Shown: positions 43,290-55,239, counted from the stretch's first letter. The stretch is 64,000 nucleotides of DNA from Magicicada septendecula (GCA_034769895.1 CM068372.1:381939910-382003909), one strand, 5' to 3'. The notes: generated by a model from the letters alone, not told the origin. Made by a program: numbers and translations.

Positions 43290-43595
43290 TTGGTATCTGA
43301 AGGTGTCGCAACCTCAGAGTTCTATCCGGTAAGTCCAACGCACCCATCGCAAGTTTCTGCCTGTTTGGGGGGTTGTTTGTAACTTTGATGTGATCTTTTC
43401 AGGTTAGCTTTAGATCTAGGTGAAAGAGAGACAGATAGGCACTTATTGCTAAGGTGAAAGAGTAGACAGACAGACGGAGACAGATTGAGGGGAAGGGGGC
43501 CAGGGCATAGCGAAGAGAGCACGTATTGATTTAACGACAGCACATTGTATGAACTGTAACTGTGTACGTGTTGGCTATTGATTGTTATTTTCAGT
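43290..43595 (+). repeat. Y block, copy 2
   Basis: Matches 41640 onward up to GATTGTTATTTTCA, where the Penelope insertion begins. It contains a small extra segment (GCACTTATTGCTAAGGTG at about 43438) not in the other copies. Confidence 0.85.
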
Positions 43596-43713
43596 ATTGT
43601 TCATTAGTTGAACACTTGATACTTAGACACAAACGCAGAACTAACAACCCTCACCGTGTCACGACGAACGCAATATATATGGCGGTTGATTATACTGTAC
43701 TAACAACTTTTCA

Positions 43714-44196
43714 ATGCTCATTAGAAATACTTTTAAAAAACATAACATCCACATCACATTTAGAACAAACAACAATATCCGTAAAATGCTAAATAATGCC
43801 ACACGTACATCAATTGAAAAAAGAACGGGTGTATATAAAATGATGTGTGATGACTGCAACATGCATTACATTTGTCAGACTGGCAGGAGTTTTTTCGAAA
43901 GATATAAAGAACACTTACCCACGAGCATTTCAAACATAAATAAATCAAACTACGCTAAACATCTCGTCTCATTGAATCATAATTACACAAGTTTTGAGGC
44001 AAATTGCAAACCCTTACACATTTGCAGAAAGGGACGATATATGGATGCGGTAGAAGAGTTCGAAATTTACCGAGCCTTCAGAAATAATCCCAATAATATA
44101 TTAAACGAACAATTGGCATTTAAATCGCATACATTATATGATAAGATTATAGATAACATAGCCATAGAATACACGCCCCAACACAACAATAGATAG
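43714..44196 (+). pseudogene. Penelope GIY-YIG endonuclease and C-terminus
   Basis: A 160-codon open frame: HNIHITFRTNNNIRKMLNNA (the linker after the RT thumb), TGVYKMMCDDCNMHYICQTG (GIY-x-YIG with CxxC; the YIG glycine is replaced by cysteine), RSFFERYKEHL, NYAKHLVSLNHNY, DAVEEFEIYRAFRNNPNN and ILNEQLAFKSHTLYDK. The YIG to YIC change removes a highly conserved residue and probably harms activity. Upstream RT is absent or out of frame, so the first in-frame ATG is not a natural start. Confidence 0.85.
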
Positions 44197-44355
44197 CGTG
44201 AAAACTCCAATAAACTGTGCAGTACGTCGCTAACCAGTATTGAGTGCGCACTCACATCCGCGTACGTCGCTGTGTTTGTGGAATATTTACTTAAATGTCT
44301 TTTAGTGTAACTTTTAATGTTTTAACGAAGTCTTAACCGACGAATTTTTTAATCT

Positions 44356-44390
44356 CTGATGATGGATTAACATAATCCTAAACGCGTAAG
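44356..44390 (+). ncRNA. hammerhead-like core, one core base altered
   Basis: CTGATGA, T, stem II GGATT-AACAT-AATCC, then TAAACGCG where GAAACGCG is expected. Position is about 160 bp after the Penelope stop codon. The changed G suggests loss of activity. Confidence 0.4.
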
Positions 44391-44494
44391 AAGACAAAGA
44401 AGACAAAATTAAGCGGTCACATAGACGGATTAAGGTAAAAAACTTTAAACTTTAATTATAATTGTGACGCGGATACCAATACAATGACTTTAAG

Positions 44495-44757
44495 TATGTA
44501 TAGTAGTTTTCATATTTCAGAAGTATGTTATAACTGTAATATCATTGTTGTACTAATACATTTGAGTCCAACAAACTCATACACATAATGTTCCAGTACA
44601 GTATATGAATAAATGAACTCTTTCCAATCTGAATGTATAGTTACATGTATAGTCTGGCCGATTTTGCTTACTTTCCTGGTAATGTATTTTTACACGTATA
44701 GGCCTACATTATTAAATAAGAAATAAAAGCATTAGTTTATTAAAATATCAAATATAT
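44495..44757 (+). repeat. 255-bp direct repeat, copy 2
   Basis: Near-identical to 39288-39545. It begins where the plus-strand Penelope UTR ends and runs into a TA microsatellite. Confidence 0.9.
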
Positions 44758-44876
44758 ATATATATATATATATATGCTATATATACATAAAGCCTATACT
44801 TTAGATATACATATATATATATATATACATACATATACATAAAGCCTATACTTTATATATATATATATATATATAT
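44755..44876. repeat. (TA)n compound microsatellite
   Basis: TA runs interspersed with a duplicated CATAAAGCCTATACTTTA phrase (about 44787 and 44838). Confidence 0.9.
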
Positions 44877-44879
44877 AAA

Positions 44880-45750
44880 TTTACACTATTTTTAAAACGT
44901 CAATTTTTTATAAAATAAAAAAGTTGGAACGCCCAGGTTGCAGAGACAATTGGCAACTCTGTGACATAGGAGACATTCTGGCATACACAAAGCGTTTAGG
45001 TTGATTTCGATTAATAATTCGCTCATTATATTTAGAAAAACAACAATGAACGCAAGCTAATGATAAACGCAAAACGATACATGTTAGAAACCACGCTGGA
45101 AACAAATTGTATCAACTGTTTAATAGTCGATGATGTTAATAAAAATAAAAACCAGAGTGCACTTTTCACAATCGTATATAGAGTAGATACGAAAGAATTT
45201 CGTGACGACTAAACCCGAGACGTACCCGTAATGTGACAGTAAAGCGAGCGAATACACGGTCCGATACTCGAGATGCGTCCATTAGACAAAAGTATACTGC
45301 CCGACATATACTCGGGCTTAGACCAGTGTTAATTTGATTAATTTTTTTCTAAGATAAGCTGTTTTAGTAATTAAACTTACTGTTGTAGTATTTACACGCG
45401 TAAGAAACAATATATTTTTAAATAATCAATAGGCATAATTAAAAAAAAAAAATTAACTCAGTTGTTCGACGAGATATTTTGCAGTCTCTGCGGATGTTTG
45501 AAATACTAAATCAATGTGATTAGTAAAATATATTGTTCTAATGAACGAACATTACTAAGTGAGAAATAAATTATTAAGAATAATAATTGGTGTGGCTGAT
45601 ACCGTTAGACTGTATTATTTGTGTGCGTCTACGTTACGAACAAATTCCCCTGTCAGGTGTTAATTTATAGGCCTATGTTAATAAACCCAACACTAAAATC
45701 GCTCGAGACAAGTAAGTAGCATACCTTGACAAACTATCTAAGAATTCCTT
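44880..45750. other. no recognisable feature
   Basis: AT-rich DNA. No element or gene recognised. Confidence 0.4.
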
Positions 45751-45753
45751 CCT

Positions 45754-45781
45754 AAATTATGAATGAAAGTAACAGAGCGAT

Positions 45782-45839
<58 letters not shown>

Positions 45840-46318
45840 GTATGTACGTAAGTTTTTGCATTTGTAAACGGCTAGAGAGCGTGATTGTGTACGTGATCTG
45901 AACAAGGCGATCTGAACAATCACTACATTCAAATATAACGGTTCAGTGTATGAGGAACTAGAACTACATCTTCCTTTCTTCTATATAAGGAACTAGAAGT
46001 AGAAGCTATCATCTTCATACGAACGATTTAAAAAAAAAAAATTATGAATGAAAGTAACAGAGCGATGTAGAGAGAGAGTGAGGGGGGAGAGAGAGAGAGA
46101 GAGAGAGTGAGAGAGTTGTATGTACGTAAGTTTGTGCATTTGTAAACGACAAAAGAGCGTGTTCGTGTACGTGATCTGAACAAGGCGATCTGAACAATCA
46201 CTACATTCAAATATAACGGTTCAATATATGAGGAACTAGAACTAGCTCTTCCTTTCTTCTATATAAGGAACTAGAAGTAGACTCTATCATCTTCATACGA
46301 ACGATTTAAAAAAAAAAA
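45754..46318 (+). repeat. tandem pair of about 285-bp units ending in poly-A
   Basis: Units at 45754-46038 and 46039-46318 both begin AAATTATGAATGAAAG, include a GA microsatellite (27 units in the first, shorter and interrupted in the second), and end ACGATTTAAAAAAAAAA. About 90 percent or more of non-microsatellite positions agree by eye. No coding content or Pol III boxes seen. Confidence 0.9.
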
Positions 46319-46735
46319 CTTTCTTGCAATTTTTCTCGTCGCACAAAGTGCTTCAGTTCTATTAGAACACAGTTATTCAAATAGTTCGAGTACAATTCTG
46401 TAAGAGCTTTCGCTTGATTTTCTAACACAACACTCTACATGGTTAATAATTGCGTAAGAAAACCAAATAATTGCGTAATATGATCGTAAGCTTTGTTTCT
46501 CTTAGTCAATTCAGCTGAATGGTGTCCCCTCTGACAGCTGAGGCCCCGGTGCCCGGTGCTGCAGCATACCCTATCGTTATGGATAATCCGCCACTGCTTT
46601 TTGGCCAGTAGGCCATCTACAGTAGATATGATATTTTCATGAATAGTGTACTAGTTATATAAAGTGTTTCTATTTGAGTGTGTGAAAACCGTACAGAGTT
46701 AAGAGCGAACATGGCTCGGCCTAAAACGCCCTTGC
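46319..46735. other. no recognisable feature
   Basis: Nothing recognised. Confidence 0.4.
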
Positions 46736-47826
46736 GGCTTAAGTACATTTGTTCACCAAATTAGAATATCGTGCAGTTACTTTTAGAATTACAGTGACAA
46801 TAAACTAATGATTACCATACATAGACCAAAATAATACTTAATATTACAATGCTATAACAATATAATGCTTACTATTAGTCCACAACAGAATTTATAGTCC
46901 ACAATTTTACACTTTTGTGGAATTTTTAAAAATAAATATTTTTGAACAAAATATTACGCAATATTATACATTGAGGAATATTCTTGTAAAATTTTGTTCA
47001 ATAATAGTTATTTTTATAAATTCTACAGAAATATAAATTTTAAAAAATTAGGAAGACTCGAGAAATTAAAAAAACATATTTTAAAGTTTGCTCATTTTAT
47101 ATCAATACAACACCAGAAATTTTCATTATTATTTTCCATAAACTATATCTGTATAGTTTATATTGTAAAACTTGTTTAATTTAGATGCCTTTGTAACAAA
47201 ATATTACTATGTATATGTATCAGTTGTATAAAACAAAAAAAACTTATTACTTTATTTTGAGTACCGGTACTTAAAATTAATTTTATCAATATATATATTA
47301 TGTTTTATGATATGAAAGTTGGTATATTCACCTTTAAAATTCTTTTTTATTTTTTATCTACGACCATTTCTGTAGTTTTTATGATAATTCACATGTTGCA
47401 GCGTCTGATAACAACAAGAGCCTTCTCGCGCGGGCCTCGTCTATAAATGTTTTGATATGTCCGAATATAAAAAACGCCTCTTGTATAGATGATATTTGGC
47501 ACACATCTAAGCTATCTCTCTTTGATAATTCGCTGTATGTGTCCGTACCACATTAACCTACGTTGTTCAGCTATTCTATTGATACTTTCTTTGACATTTG
47601 TTCGCTCCATTATTACTTCATTTCTTACATGGTGCAGCCGGGTTATCGGACAAGCTCTTCTCAAACAAACCATTTCAACTGCTGCCAATTGTTCATAATT
47701 TAATTTTGTCACCCCCCAACACTCGGATGTGTATATGTGTAATTGGCGGCACAACTGTTCTATATAAATTAATTTTATCGTTCATACTAATTCTTGTTGA
47801 CCAGAGCCAAGAGTGTTTTGCTACTA
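46736..47826 (+). repeat. X block, copy 2
   Basis: The direct duplicate of 42113-43200, about 4.6 kb downstream. It includes a LINE tail on the minus strand at about 47500-47800 with the same reading frame and the same break. Confidence 0.9.
47500..47800 (-). mobile_element. LINE tail inside X block, copy 2
   Basis: The minus strand reads LNYEQLAAVEMVCLRRACPI, then RLHHVRNEVIMERTNVKES and AEQRRLMWYGHIQRIIKER, differing by a few bases from the copy at 42870-43130. An upstream LYIYTSECWGVTK-like portion in the same frame is preserved here. Confidence 0.78.
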
Positions 47827-48015
47827 TGCTCATTGTAATTACTATTTAGATAAATATTCGTTATAATTTGAGAACTTAATCAACTAATTGTTAACTTTCG
47901 AAATTGTGTATGCCATTTATCAGCGTAAATAATAGATAAAAGGTTGAATTTTGAATCGGGGGAGGGGGCACCAGTTTGATGGCAGCATAGGGCGCCACGC
48001 GCTTCCAATCCGACC
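47826..48015 (+). repeat. hAT-end-like dispersed repeat, copy 2
   Basis: The full-length counterpart of 27430-27645, in opposite orientation. The right end, read inward, begins CAGGGTCGGATTGGAAG. Confidence 0.6.
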
Positions 48016-48029
48016 CTGTTTGTAGAATC

Positions 48030-48390
48030 TCGGTATCTGAAGGTGTCGCAACCTCAGAGTTCTATCCGGTAAGTCCAACGCACCCATCGCAAGTTTCTGC
48101 CTTTTTGGGGGGTTGTTTGTAACTTTGATGTGATCTTTTCAGGTTAGCTTTTGATCTAGGTGAAAGAGAGACAGATAGGCATGTAGACAGACAGACGGAG
48201 ACAGATTGAGGGGAAGGGGGCCAGGGCATAGCGAAGAGAGCACGTATTGATTTAACGACAGCACATTGTATGAACTGTGACTGTGTACGTGTTGGCTATT
48301 GATTGTTATTGTCAGTTTTGTTTGTTCCAACGTGTTGCAGTCACGCAGAGGCCAGTCTCTAGTTGTGCCAGACATCGAACCTAACACTCT
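48030..48390 (+). repeat. Y block, copy 3
   Basis: Matches 41640-42000 throughout, again followed by a CT microsatellite. Confidence 0.87.

Positions 48391-48468
<78 letters not shown>
48391..48468. repeat. (CT)n microsatellite
   Basis: About 38 CT units with minor interruptions. Confidence 0.95.
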
Positions 48469-48470
<2 letters not shown>

Positions 48471-48945
48471 ACCTCGCAATTCATATCCACATAATGCTTT
48501 AATCGTGTTATATAATCACATAAATAAATAACGTGAACACGGCCAAACTAAAATCTTTGGGGAAAGGCTGCCATTTCGTTTTTAGCCAACCAAAAATATT
48601 TTTTGCTAAACTTTTAAAACTTTGCTAGTGAGCGTTTGCAAAATGTCAACATAATCGTTTAGCATAATAAAATGCCTGTAGGTATATTGGCGGCCAGAAT
48701 TTCCTTCTGGAGGAAATTTGGAGGACGTTCTGGGTAGATATTTAGATTTTTGTTTATAAAACTACAAAAACTGAAAGAAAAATCAGTCGTTATAAGCTAT
48801 ATATCTTACTGTCAGCAAGGAAGTGAATGTAGAAACAGATGTGTTACAATAATAGACACCTACATTTTAGCACAGTCATGAAACAATAAATAATTTGTTG
48901 TCTCACATTACAAATTAGTAAATAAAATAAACTATACAAGGAAAG
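48469..48945. other. no recognisable feature
   Basis: Nothing recognised. Confidence 0.4.
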
Positions 48946-48947
48946 TG

Positions 48948-49016
48948 GCCCAGTTCAGTCGATACTGGGCAATCCTGTCGAATATACTCATAATATTCAG
49001 TTCCTGCAATACTAAT
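48948..49016 (-). mobile_element. LINE family A scrap
   Basis: About 65 bp match 38345-38398 (CAGTTCAG(T/C)CGATACTGGG and ACTCATAATATTCAGTTCCTGC), the DIRQELNIMSILDRI segment of the RT tail. Confidence 0.65.
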
Positions 49017-49061
49017 TCTTTAATGCTATTTAAAAGACTACAGACACATTTGTATTCATAT

Positions 49062-49531
49062 TGTTACGAGAAGCCTACCGAACAACCTACAACGTTCTCC
49101 ACTCCCCCCGTCAAGTGTGGCAGCTGTTGCGTCATTCAAGTAGGTGATTCTTGTGAGTTCCGACAACACTTCAGATATATACTCATTAAGTCGCCGGCGC
49201 GCAGTTAAGGAGGGAAAGCTGTACTGGACCTCAGCGCGGCGTATATAAAGCGGGCATAGCAGCCGGGTTGTCAGTTCAGTTACGTGAGCGATTTTTGCTA
49301 GTACGGATTGAGTGTTTGTCGAAGTGAAGTAGTATTGTGTTAATAATTGTGTGAAACTCTGTTAATAGACATTGTAATTGCTTGTGGACAAATCTAAATG
49401 GAGAAATATTGTACGAGTTAATTATAAACTGTTTAATTGTGATATTTAAAGCTGGTGATTAGTGACGTAATTGGTGGCTTGTATTTTGTTTTCCACTGTA
49501 CCATACGACGATCAGTTAGACCGTCGTAACA
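49062..49531 (+). mobile_element. solo gypsy-type LTR with ATAT target duplication
   Basis: A 470-bp LTR starting TGTTACG and ending CGTCGTAACA, flanked on both sides by ATAT (49058-49061 and 49532-49535). A TATA box (GTATATAAAGCGG) lies at about 49238, with TCAGTTCAGTTACG about 25-30 bp downstream as the likely start of transcription. No internal sequence remains, so it arose by recombination between two LTRs. It defines the LTR family for this window. Confidence 0.85.
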
Positions 49532-49535
49532 ATAT

Positions 49536-50375
49536 GTTCTTTACCTTCTAGTGGGAGGGGGTTGTGTCTTCCCTATAACCTCCCAAACTCCGCCAATGTG
49601 CATACAGTGAAAAGAGAAAACCTGTTCATGAGACGTAAAAAAATAGACTAAATGTAGCGTTATCGATAATGAACATGGAACTGTGTAGTCGATGCATGTA
49701 TATGTATACAAACAGTTTAACGTGGTTAACAGGTCAAGTCTTGGCCAGTTTATCGCCAAATGCTTAACACACACGCACAGTTTGGCTGGAATACATAGTA
49801 AATAGTTTATTGGAAGCTATGTGTGTATCAAGGGCGGGAATACCGATTGCGGTTTATCGAGAATCTATTATCATTGCGGGATCGATATGCGCAAATCTGG
49901 TCCTGGCCAGTTAGTATATTATCACCAAAAGACAGTTATCGGAACTATAAATAATTTACGACAGCATTAGCGCGTTTGTTGGTTGTGTTATACAGAGTAA
50001 TGTTGAAATTGTGAACGTGGTGTGTGTGTGTGTGTGTGTGTGTGACCGTAATGAAATGAAATTAATCAGAACGCGGTCGCAGCGAACGCGCGGAACAAAT
50101 TGCGTTTTGTAATGCAAAAAAACACACACACACACACATACACACAGAGTGTCTGTCGCATAGTCACAATTAAAATAAATTTACATTTGATTAATAGGTG
50201 CGCGCGCGCTCGGCGGATATTTTTTCGGTCGGTCGACCCATCCATCGCTATTATGATAGTGTCACGTTAAAGGTCATTTAGTTTCAGGCTGTCGCATACC
50301 ACCGTATCGTGCACCTGGGTCCAATCTTTTGTCTTATCAATGTAGACGTTTGGAGACGTTCGCAATCAGCGGAAA
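49536..50375. other. no gene; GT and CA runs
   Basis: GT run at about 50017-50044 and CA run at about 50123-50148. No coding sequence recognised. Confidence 0.4.
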
Positions 50376-50379
50376 CCAT

Positions 50380-50940
50380 GAGAAAGACCAAAGCCTTTAA
50401 AGATAAATATCCAGTGAGGACTAAAATAGTTGTAAACAACAGCACTGTAGAACTAATGAGCCGTTTAAATATCTCAGCTGTGCAGTAAGCTATGAATCTG
50501 AATATGATATAAGAGAGAAGATAAATAAATTTAGGAATATTTGTGGTACGATTCATATGAATCTTGGAAATTATACAAGACACAGCACAAGGATTAAATT
50601 TTATTAGACTATTGCCATACCCACGTTATGCAAGTGAGGCTTGGGTCATGACAAAAAAGGAAAGGGGCAAGATTCAGAGTGCTGAATTGGAGTTTCTTCG
50701 AAATAGTATAAATTATACGTTGCAAGATAGAATAAGGAATGAAGATATCAGAGCAGAACTCGAAGTAAAGGGCATAAATGAAATTATTTCTATATGAGTG
50801 GGATCATCTGCAAAGGATGATTGCCGAAAGCAGCACTGAATTATAAAGGCATTGGTAGAAGAGACGTGGGTCGTCCGAGGATTAGATGGGTGCCGAAACA
50901 GGTTAATATAACCTAATCCGTGAGGAGGAGAAGAAGAAGA
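50380..50940 (+). mobile_element. LINE family C/D relative, 3' end
   Basis: The plus strand reads AFKDKYPVRTKIVVNNSTVE, then (after frameshifts) EAWVMTKKERGKIQSAELEF, LRNSINYTLQDRIRNEDI and RAELEVKGINEI. The 3' UTR ends GAGGAGGAGAAGAAGAAGA. A shorter copy of the same 3' end is at 29560-29680. The YADD region is missing and stops are present. Confidence 0.78.
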
Positions 50941-51615
50941 TCTTTAGGAAACTTTTATCTGAAATACCAGTGTTTCTTGGCGAAGTACTGTTTGCAAACC
51001 AGCAGTGGCACTGGGACACGTTGTGAATAACAAAACGCGAGAACTCACAAGTATTTATAAGCCACACCTCAGCCTGTCAACCAGCATGGTATATAGTGTC
51101 AGTTTGTCGGTTTTGATTAGGTATCGCCCTGTGACAGTTTTAGAAACAACAGCTTGTGGAAAATGTAATCAAATATAACAGACATGTAAATTAACTCATA
51201 CTGAACATTCCCCAAACATATTGCTTTAGGAACGCGAGTAAAGTTGTTGAAATCTTAGTAATGAAACTGAAACAAAAATAAAATACAATATGTCGTATTA
51301 AGAAAGGAACGCAGTAGTAGGCCTACACACGATGGAGTAAAAATAATCAATGAAAGTATTTTTAAAAGAGTGGCGTACGTTAACGTTGAAGGACAAGGGA
51401 TAAACAACACTGTTAACGGTAGGTATTTGTCGCTGGAGCAGAAAATAACTTTGACAAACAGTAGGCTGTCGTGGGTATCTATTACGTTTGAATTCGTAAA
51501 CAAATTGTTTTTATTCCGTATGTCATACGTTATGTAGGATTTCTCATCAGCGGGTCTCATCTTCAGCGTGTGTCATCTTAATCTCTGCCGACAGACCCAT
51601 AATTTTCTCTTTGTA
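50941..51615. other. no recognised gene
   Basis: A plus-strand frame near 51330-51480 (INESIFKRVAYVNVEGQG) is open but matches nothing I know. Confidence 0.35.
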
Positions 51616-51619
51616 AACA

Positions 51620-51815
51620 TGTCGCTACTTTCCTCCTTTCTGCCAGAGCTTCCAATCGTCTCCATTTGCCACTCTCCGTCTTCGAGATTTCGTCTTCTCA
51701 CCGCCTCCGTTCATTTCGTCTATCCAAGCTTTTCGAGGCCTCCCTCTTCTCCTCCTTGCCAAAGGACTCCAATTGGTAACGATTTCTATCTACGTAGAAT
51801 CTTCAGCTGTTCTTC
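51620..51815 (-). mobile_element. LINE 3' terminal fragment
   Basis: The minus strand contains RRRREASKSLDRRNERR in one frame and AWIDEMNGGGEKTKS in the next, the GRPRKAWIDEM-type closing segment of LINE RTs followed by R/E-rich text. Short and decayed. Confidence 0.5.
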
Positions 51816-54195
51816 TTACCAACGTTACCAGCTCTTATATAACATTATATTTGTAGCGTATTACTTTACCATATAATTATCCCCACATACAGACACCCCT
51901 TACATCATTACACACAGAGGTGTCCGTCCTGCCCCCAAAGTTCACGGCGCATTTCCCCTTAAGTATTACGAAATTCCACCATTTTAATTCTTGGTGAAGG
52001 GGGGGATCACAATACGGGAGTATGGAATAACCCCTCAGTTAACGTTGGATCTTGGGGCTTTATCCAAACATTTTTGAAAACTAAAGCAATACTGGAATCA
52101 AAAAACGAATGTCATTCTTTTTAACAAAACGAAAAGGTTTTCTAGTATGCCTAATCAATATCTAAATTATGAGAAATGTAAAAGCCTGGTCAAACCTGAC
52201 CTAACATAATTAGTAGTACATTAGGCCTTATCAAGATAATCAAATTGATTCTGTAATTGCATTCTTTTTCTTCACAGATTTGTGTAATTTACGACGCCTT
52301 GAAAAATTCCCCCTCCCCCCGAAAATTTCAGTAGTGCGACCATGCTGTGGGCACCCCTGATTACACTACAGTGCCTTGTTAAAAAACGCCGCCATCAAGT
52401 TACCGAAAAAAAAAATCTGATAACTTTGATGAGACCCTCAATGGTTTCAAGGGGGCTGTCTGGCCAAGATCTTTATCTTTGAAGATACGATGCCGGCCTT
52501 TGAAAATTCTCAGTCGGTAAGACTTACAATGTGCACGATCGCCCGCTAATCCCATTGTGCACTTCTGCAAAAGTGCGAACTTTCGAGTACGCGGAGTCTA
52601 TTCAGCGCCGTGACCTGGCGAAGGGTTCGACCGCCTAATAATACTATATCCACTGCACGCAGCTCCACACTGGCTTTGATTTGATGGTGATTTGTTGGGG
52701 ATGATCACTGGGCACTTCGGAGCATGTTCCGGCAGCGGTCGAGAAGTTTCTCTCCCCCTTCAAATCGACTAACAGCCTCGTAGGTCAGCAGTTCGGAGCA
52801 CAGTCGACAACATATAGGTTAGACCACTCTCTTGCCCTTGACATGAGAAATTGTCCCTAAAAGCGGATGACATTTTGATGGTCAAATTAGTACAATGTGA
52901 CAGGCAAAGAGATATCAGCAAGGAGAAAGATCCTTGTATATATCACATTCACGGATACAGTTCTCGGGTGGCAATCATGGCAATCCACGGTTCCGATACG
53001 GGGGACGGTCAATTCTGCAAGTGGCATATCGGTCATCAATCTCAGTCGTAAAAAGAAAAATAGAATTTCCTCTTTAATTTTATATTAGGAGCAGATCCGA
53101 ATTGGACCGTCGGTGGTTTCTGGGCCCTGTCGCACATAGGAATACAATATGATGATGATAGCTTGACGAAAGTAGCCGAACATACAAGAGAAAGCACAGA
53201 TTTTTTTTAAACTAAAACTCTTTCTCATGATGTGTGATTTCTAGCGTTGTTTGTAACATCAATTTCGACGGAACAACAGCATTAATGTTGTTTACACTGG
53301 AACATCACAAACTTCCAATGACGACAACTCGACACCGACTGTGTTTAATATAACGCCCGTCCGCGCTTTCGACACCCCCTTCAAAGAGTTCATCTGCATA
53401 TTTTATGTGTAACAGGTCTGTGACAGCCGGCGATCAATCTAGGTATTGTGTTTGCGCCCTCTAACGGATAGCAGTAGCAGCGCACAAAGCGATTAATCGA
53501 TAGATAACTTTACTACGCTCGCTCCTTTTTCTTCTCCCCTCCCCTACTCGATCCAGGCCGTGTGAATCCGTCTTATCCTTAATCATATGCAAATCGCCGA
53601 CTACGAATTCTTCTTTCTGTGAGAGTCGCGAGGCGCCGGCATTCTTCCATTACACGCTGACCTGACTTCACAGTATTTTTAATAAAGACGGGAGAAGCGC
53701 GTCATTGTGTTGTTGCGAGAGAAAGAGATGGTAGTGAGGGGGGAGAGAGAGAGAGAGAGATCGCTATAGTACCTGCGCGATATTACGGTCCTTTCTGTCT
53801 TATCTGATAAAAGTAATTTCCGCTGGGTCACAGGAACATCCGAATCAATCGGATAACATTCCGCCTTTTGTAGTAAAATCCGACGCAGTTATTAAATACG
53901 TTTGATTTTTTTTAACGTCATTATTTGTTTGTTGAAAAATTTACGCAGTTGCTGTTTGCAAAATGAAGAAACATTATTTCCATAAGGCCACGCACCGTGT
54001 GGGTGAAAACGCATTCCTAATTGAAATACTTATATGGGGTTACGCAGTAAAGATGCGCAGATACTAAATTCGTTAAGTTTATCAGCGTTGTTAGATGGAG
54101 GTCTAAATCTGCTTAAATTGTAGTTATTAATATTATTATTTAATTTTAGGTGAAATTCGTAATCATAACAATCAATAAATTCTAAAAATCTCAAC
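51816..54195. other. 2.4 kb without a recognised feature
   Basis: The longest stretch of the window without an identified element. Open frames such as 52851-53051 have no recognisable domain. A GA run lies at 53743-53760. The part 53380-53650 is GC-richer and could be unique host DNA, but no splice-bounded coding exon is evident. Confidence 0.4.
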
Positions 54196-54199
54196 AAAA

Positions 54200-54239
54200 A
54201 CCAGACGTTTCGGCCGTGAAAACAACGGCCTTCTCCAGT
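54200..54239 (-). ncRNA. hammerhead-like core, altered
   Basis: The minus strand reads CTGGAGA (CTGANGA expected), A, stem II GGCCG-TTGTTTTCA-CGGCC, then GAAACGTCTGG. Stem II is strong. Likely a Penelope terminus without its coding region. Confidence 0.4.
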
Positions 54240-54266
54240 AGTGCGGAAAAAGTTAAGAACATGATC

Positions 54267-54339
54267 CTACCCCCTAGTCATATGGAGTATGATTTTTTTG
54301 CTATATCTAATGCTAGTATATAATTTTATAAATGCGAGT

Positions 54340-54375
<36 letters not shown>

Positions 54376-54692
54376 TTCGGTTCAGTGATCATCCCAGCAA
54401 ATTCCATCGAATTAAAAGTTAGTATGAAGCGCTGTTCCGTGGATATGGTTTTATTAGGCTGTCGACCATTTCGAAGGAGGCCAACGGTCTTGGAGTTGAA
54501 GAATGTCGCGTAAGACTCCACGTACTCGAAAGCTCCCACTTTGCAGACGTTCACAAAGGGATCAGCGTACGATCGTGCATATTGCGCGTCTTCTCGACCG
54601 AGTTTCGACAAGGGATAGCATCGTGTTACCAAAATAAAAGTCTGGCTAGACAGCGCCTTTGAAAACACTGAGAATCTCATTGATAGCATCAA
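54267..54692 (-). CDS. open frame of unknown nature
   Basis: A 141-codon minus-strand frame containing LGREDAQYARSYADPFVNVC and TVGLLRNGRQPNKTISTEQR. Its C-terminal 30 residues run through a CA microsatellite (54342-54373), so the real end is unknown. I do not recognise a domain. It could be part of a mobile element, since a Penelope-like terminus lies on one side and a Jockey tail on the other, or a chance open frame. No promoter or splice evidence. Confidence 0.2.
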
Positions 54693-54756
54693 ATTTTGTT
54701 GGGTAACTTAGCAGCTGCAGTCTACTCCAGACGCAGAAGTCTCCCCGACTTAGTGA

Positions 54757-55075
54757 GGTACCTTGGGCTTCACCTGGATCGTCGTCTCACGAACTGCATG
54801 TACGGCCCACCGAGAATCTCTACGTGTCCGTTCCCCGAACGCCACTATACGGACACTTTCTACAAAGTTCAGGGTGACCACCTCATAAGAGCCCTGGTCC
54901 CAACCCATCTGCACCAGGTGAATCTTGGACCCGGCCTCAGCGAAACTTTATAACGATTGGTAACAGACCACATCTAGAAACCCTTGCGACGAGAGCTCTA
55001 CAAGAACCTCGGGATGTGAAGCAATAGCGGGCGACGGGCTTGCCCATCGATCCACACAAGCGCTGGTCATCATCA
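54757..55075 (+). mobile_element. Jockey-like LINE 3' end, rearranged
   Basis: The plus strand reads LVRYLGLHLDRRLT then HYTDTFYKVQGDHLIRAL, corresponding to LLDRRLRLACKAHYL and FYRRSARFRGNHLISVL in the copy at 15860-16436, with deletions between. UTR text (AGGCCGGGTCCAAGATTC inverted, GCGGGCGACGGGCTTGCCC) also matches that copy. Confidence 0.65.
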
Positions 55076-55239
55076 TGAAGAAAAGAGGCTTGGAACGACA
55101 CAATCTCTGACGTGCCGGATGCGAGAGATGTCAGAAGCTGTACGTCTAAAGGATGATGCCTTGTACGAGCTTTCCCGATTTCTATACCTGGGGCCCAAGG
55201 TACGCCTCAAGAGCTGCCTCTCAACTATCATCAAGGAAT

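Larger units (their letters stand above)
43595..44495 (+). mobile_element. Penelope-like element, 3' portion, in Y block
   Basis: A 5'-truncated Penelope copy interrupting Y block copy 2. It has the endonuclease coding end (to 44196) and a 3' UTR with a hammerhead-like core at 44356. It ends next to the 255-bp repeat at 44495. It belongs to the same broad family as 37362-37942 by its EEFEIYRA and LNEQL-type ending. Confidence 0.82.
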
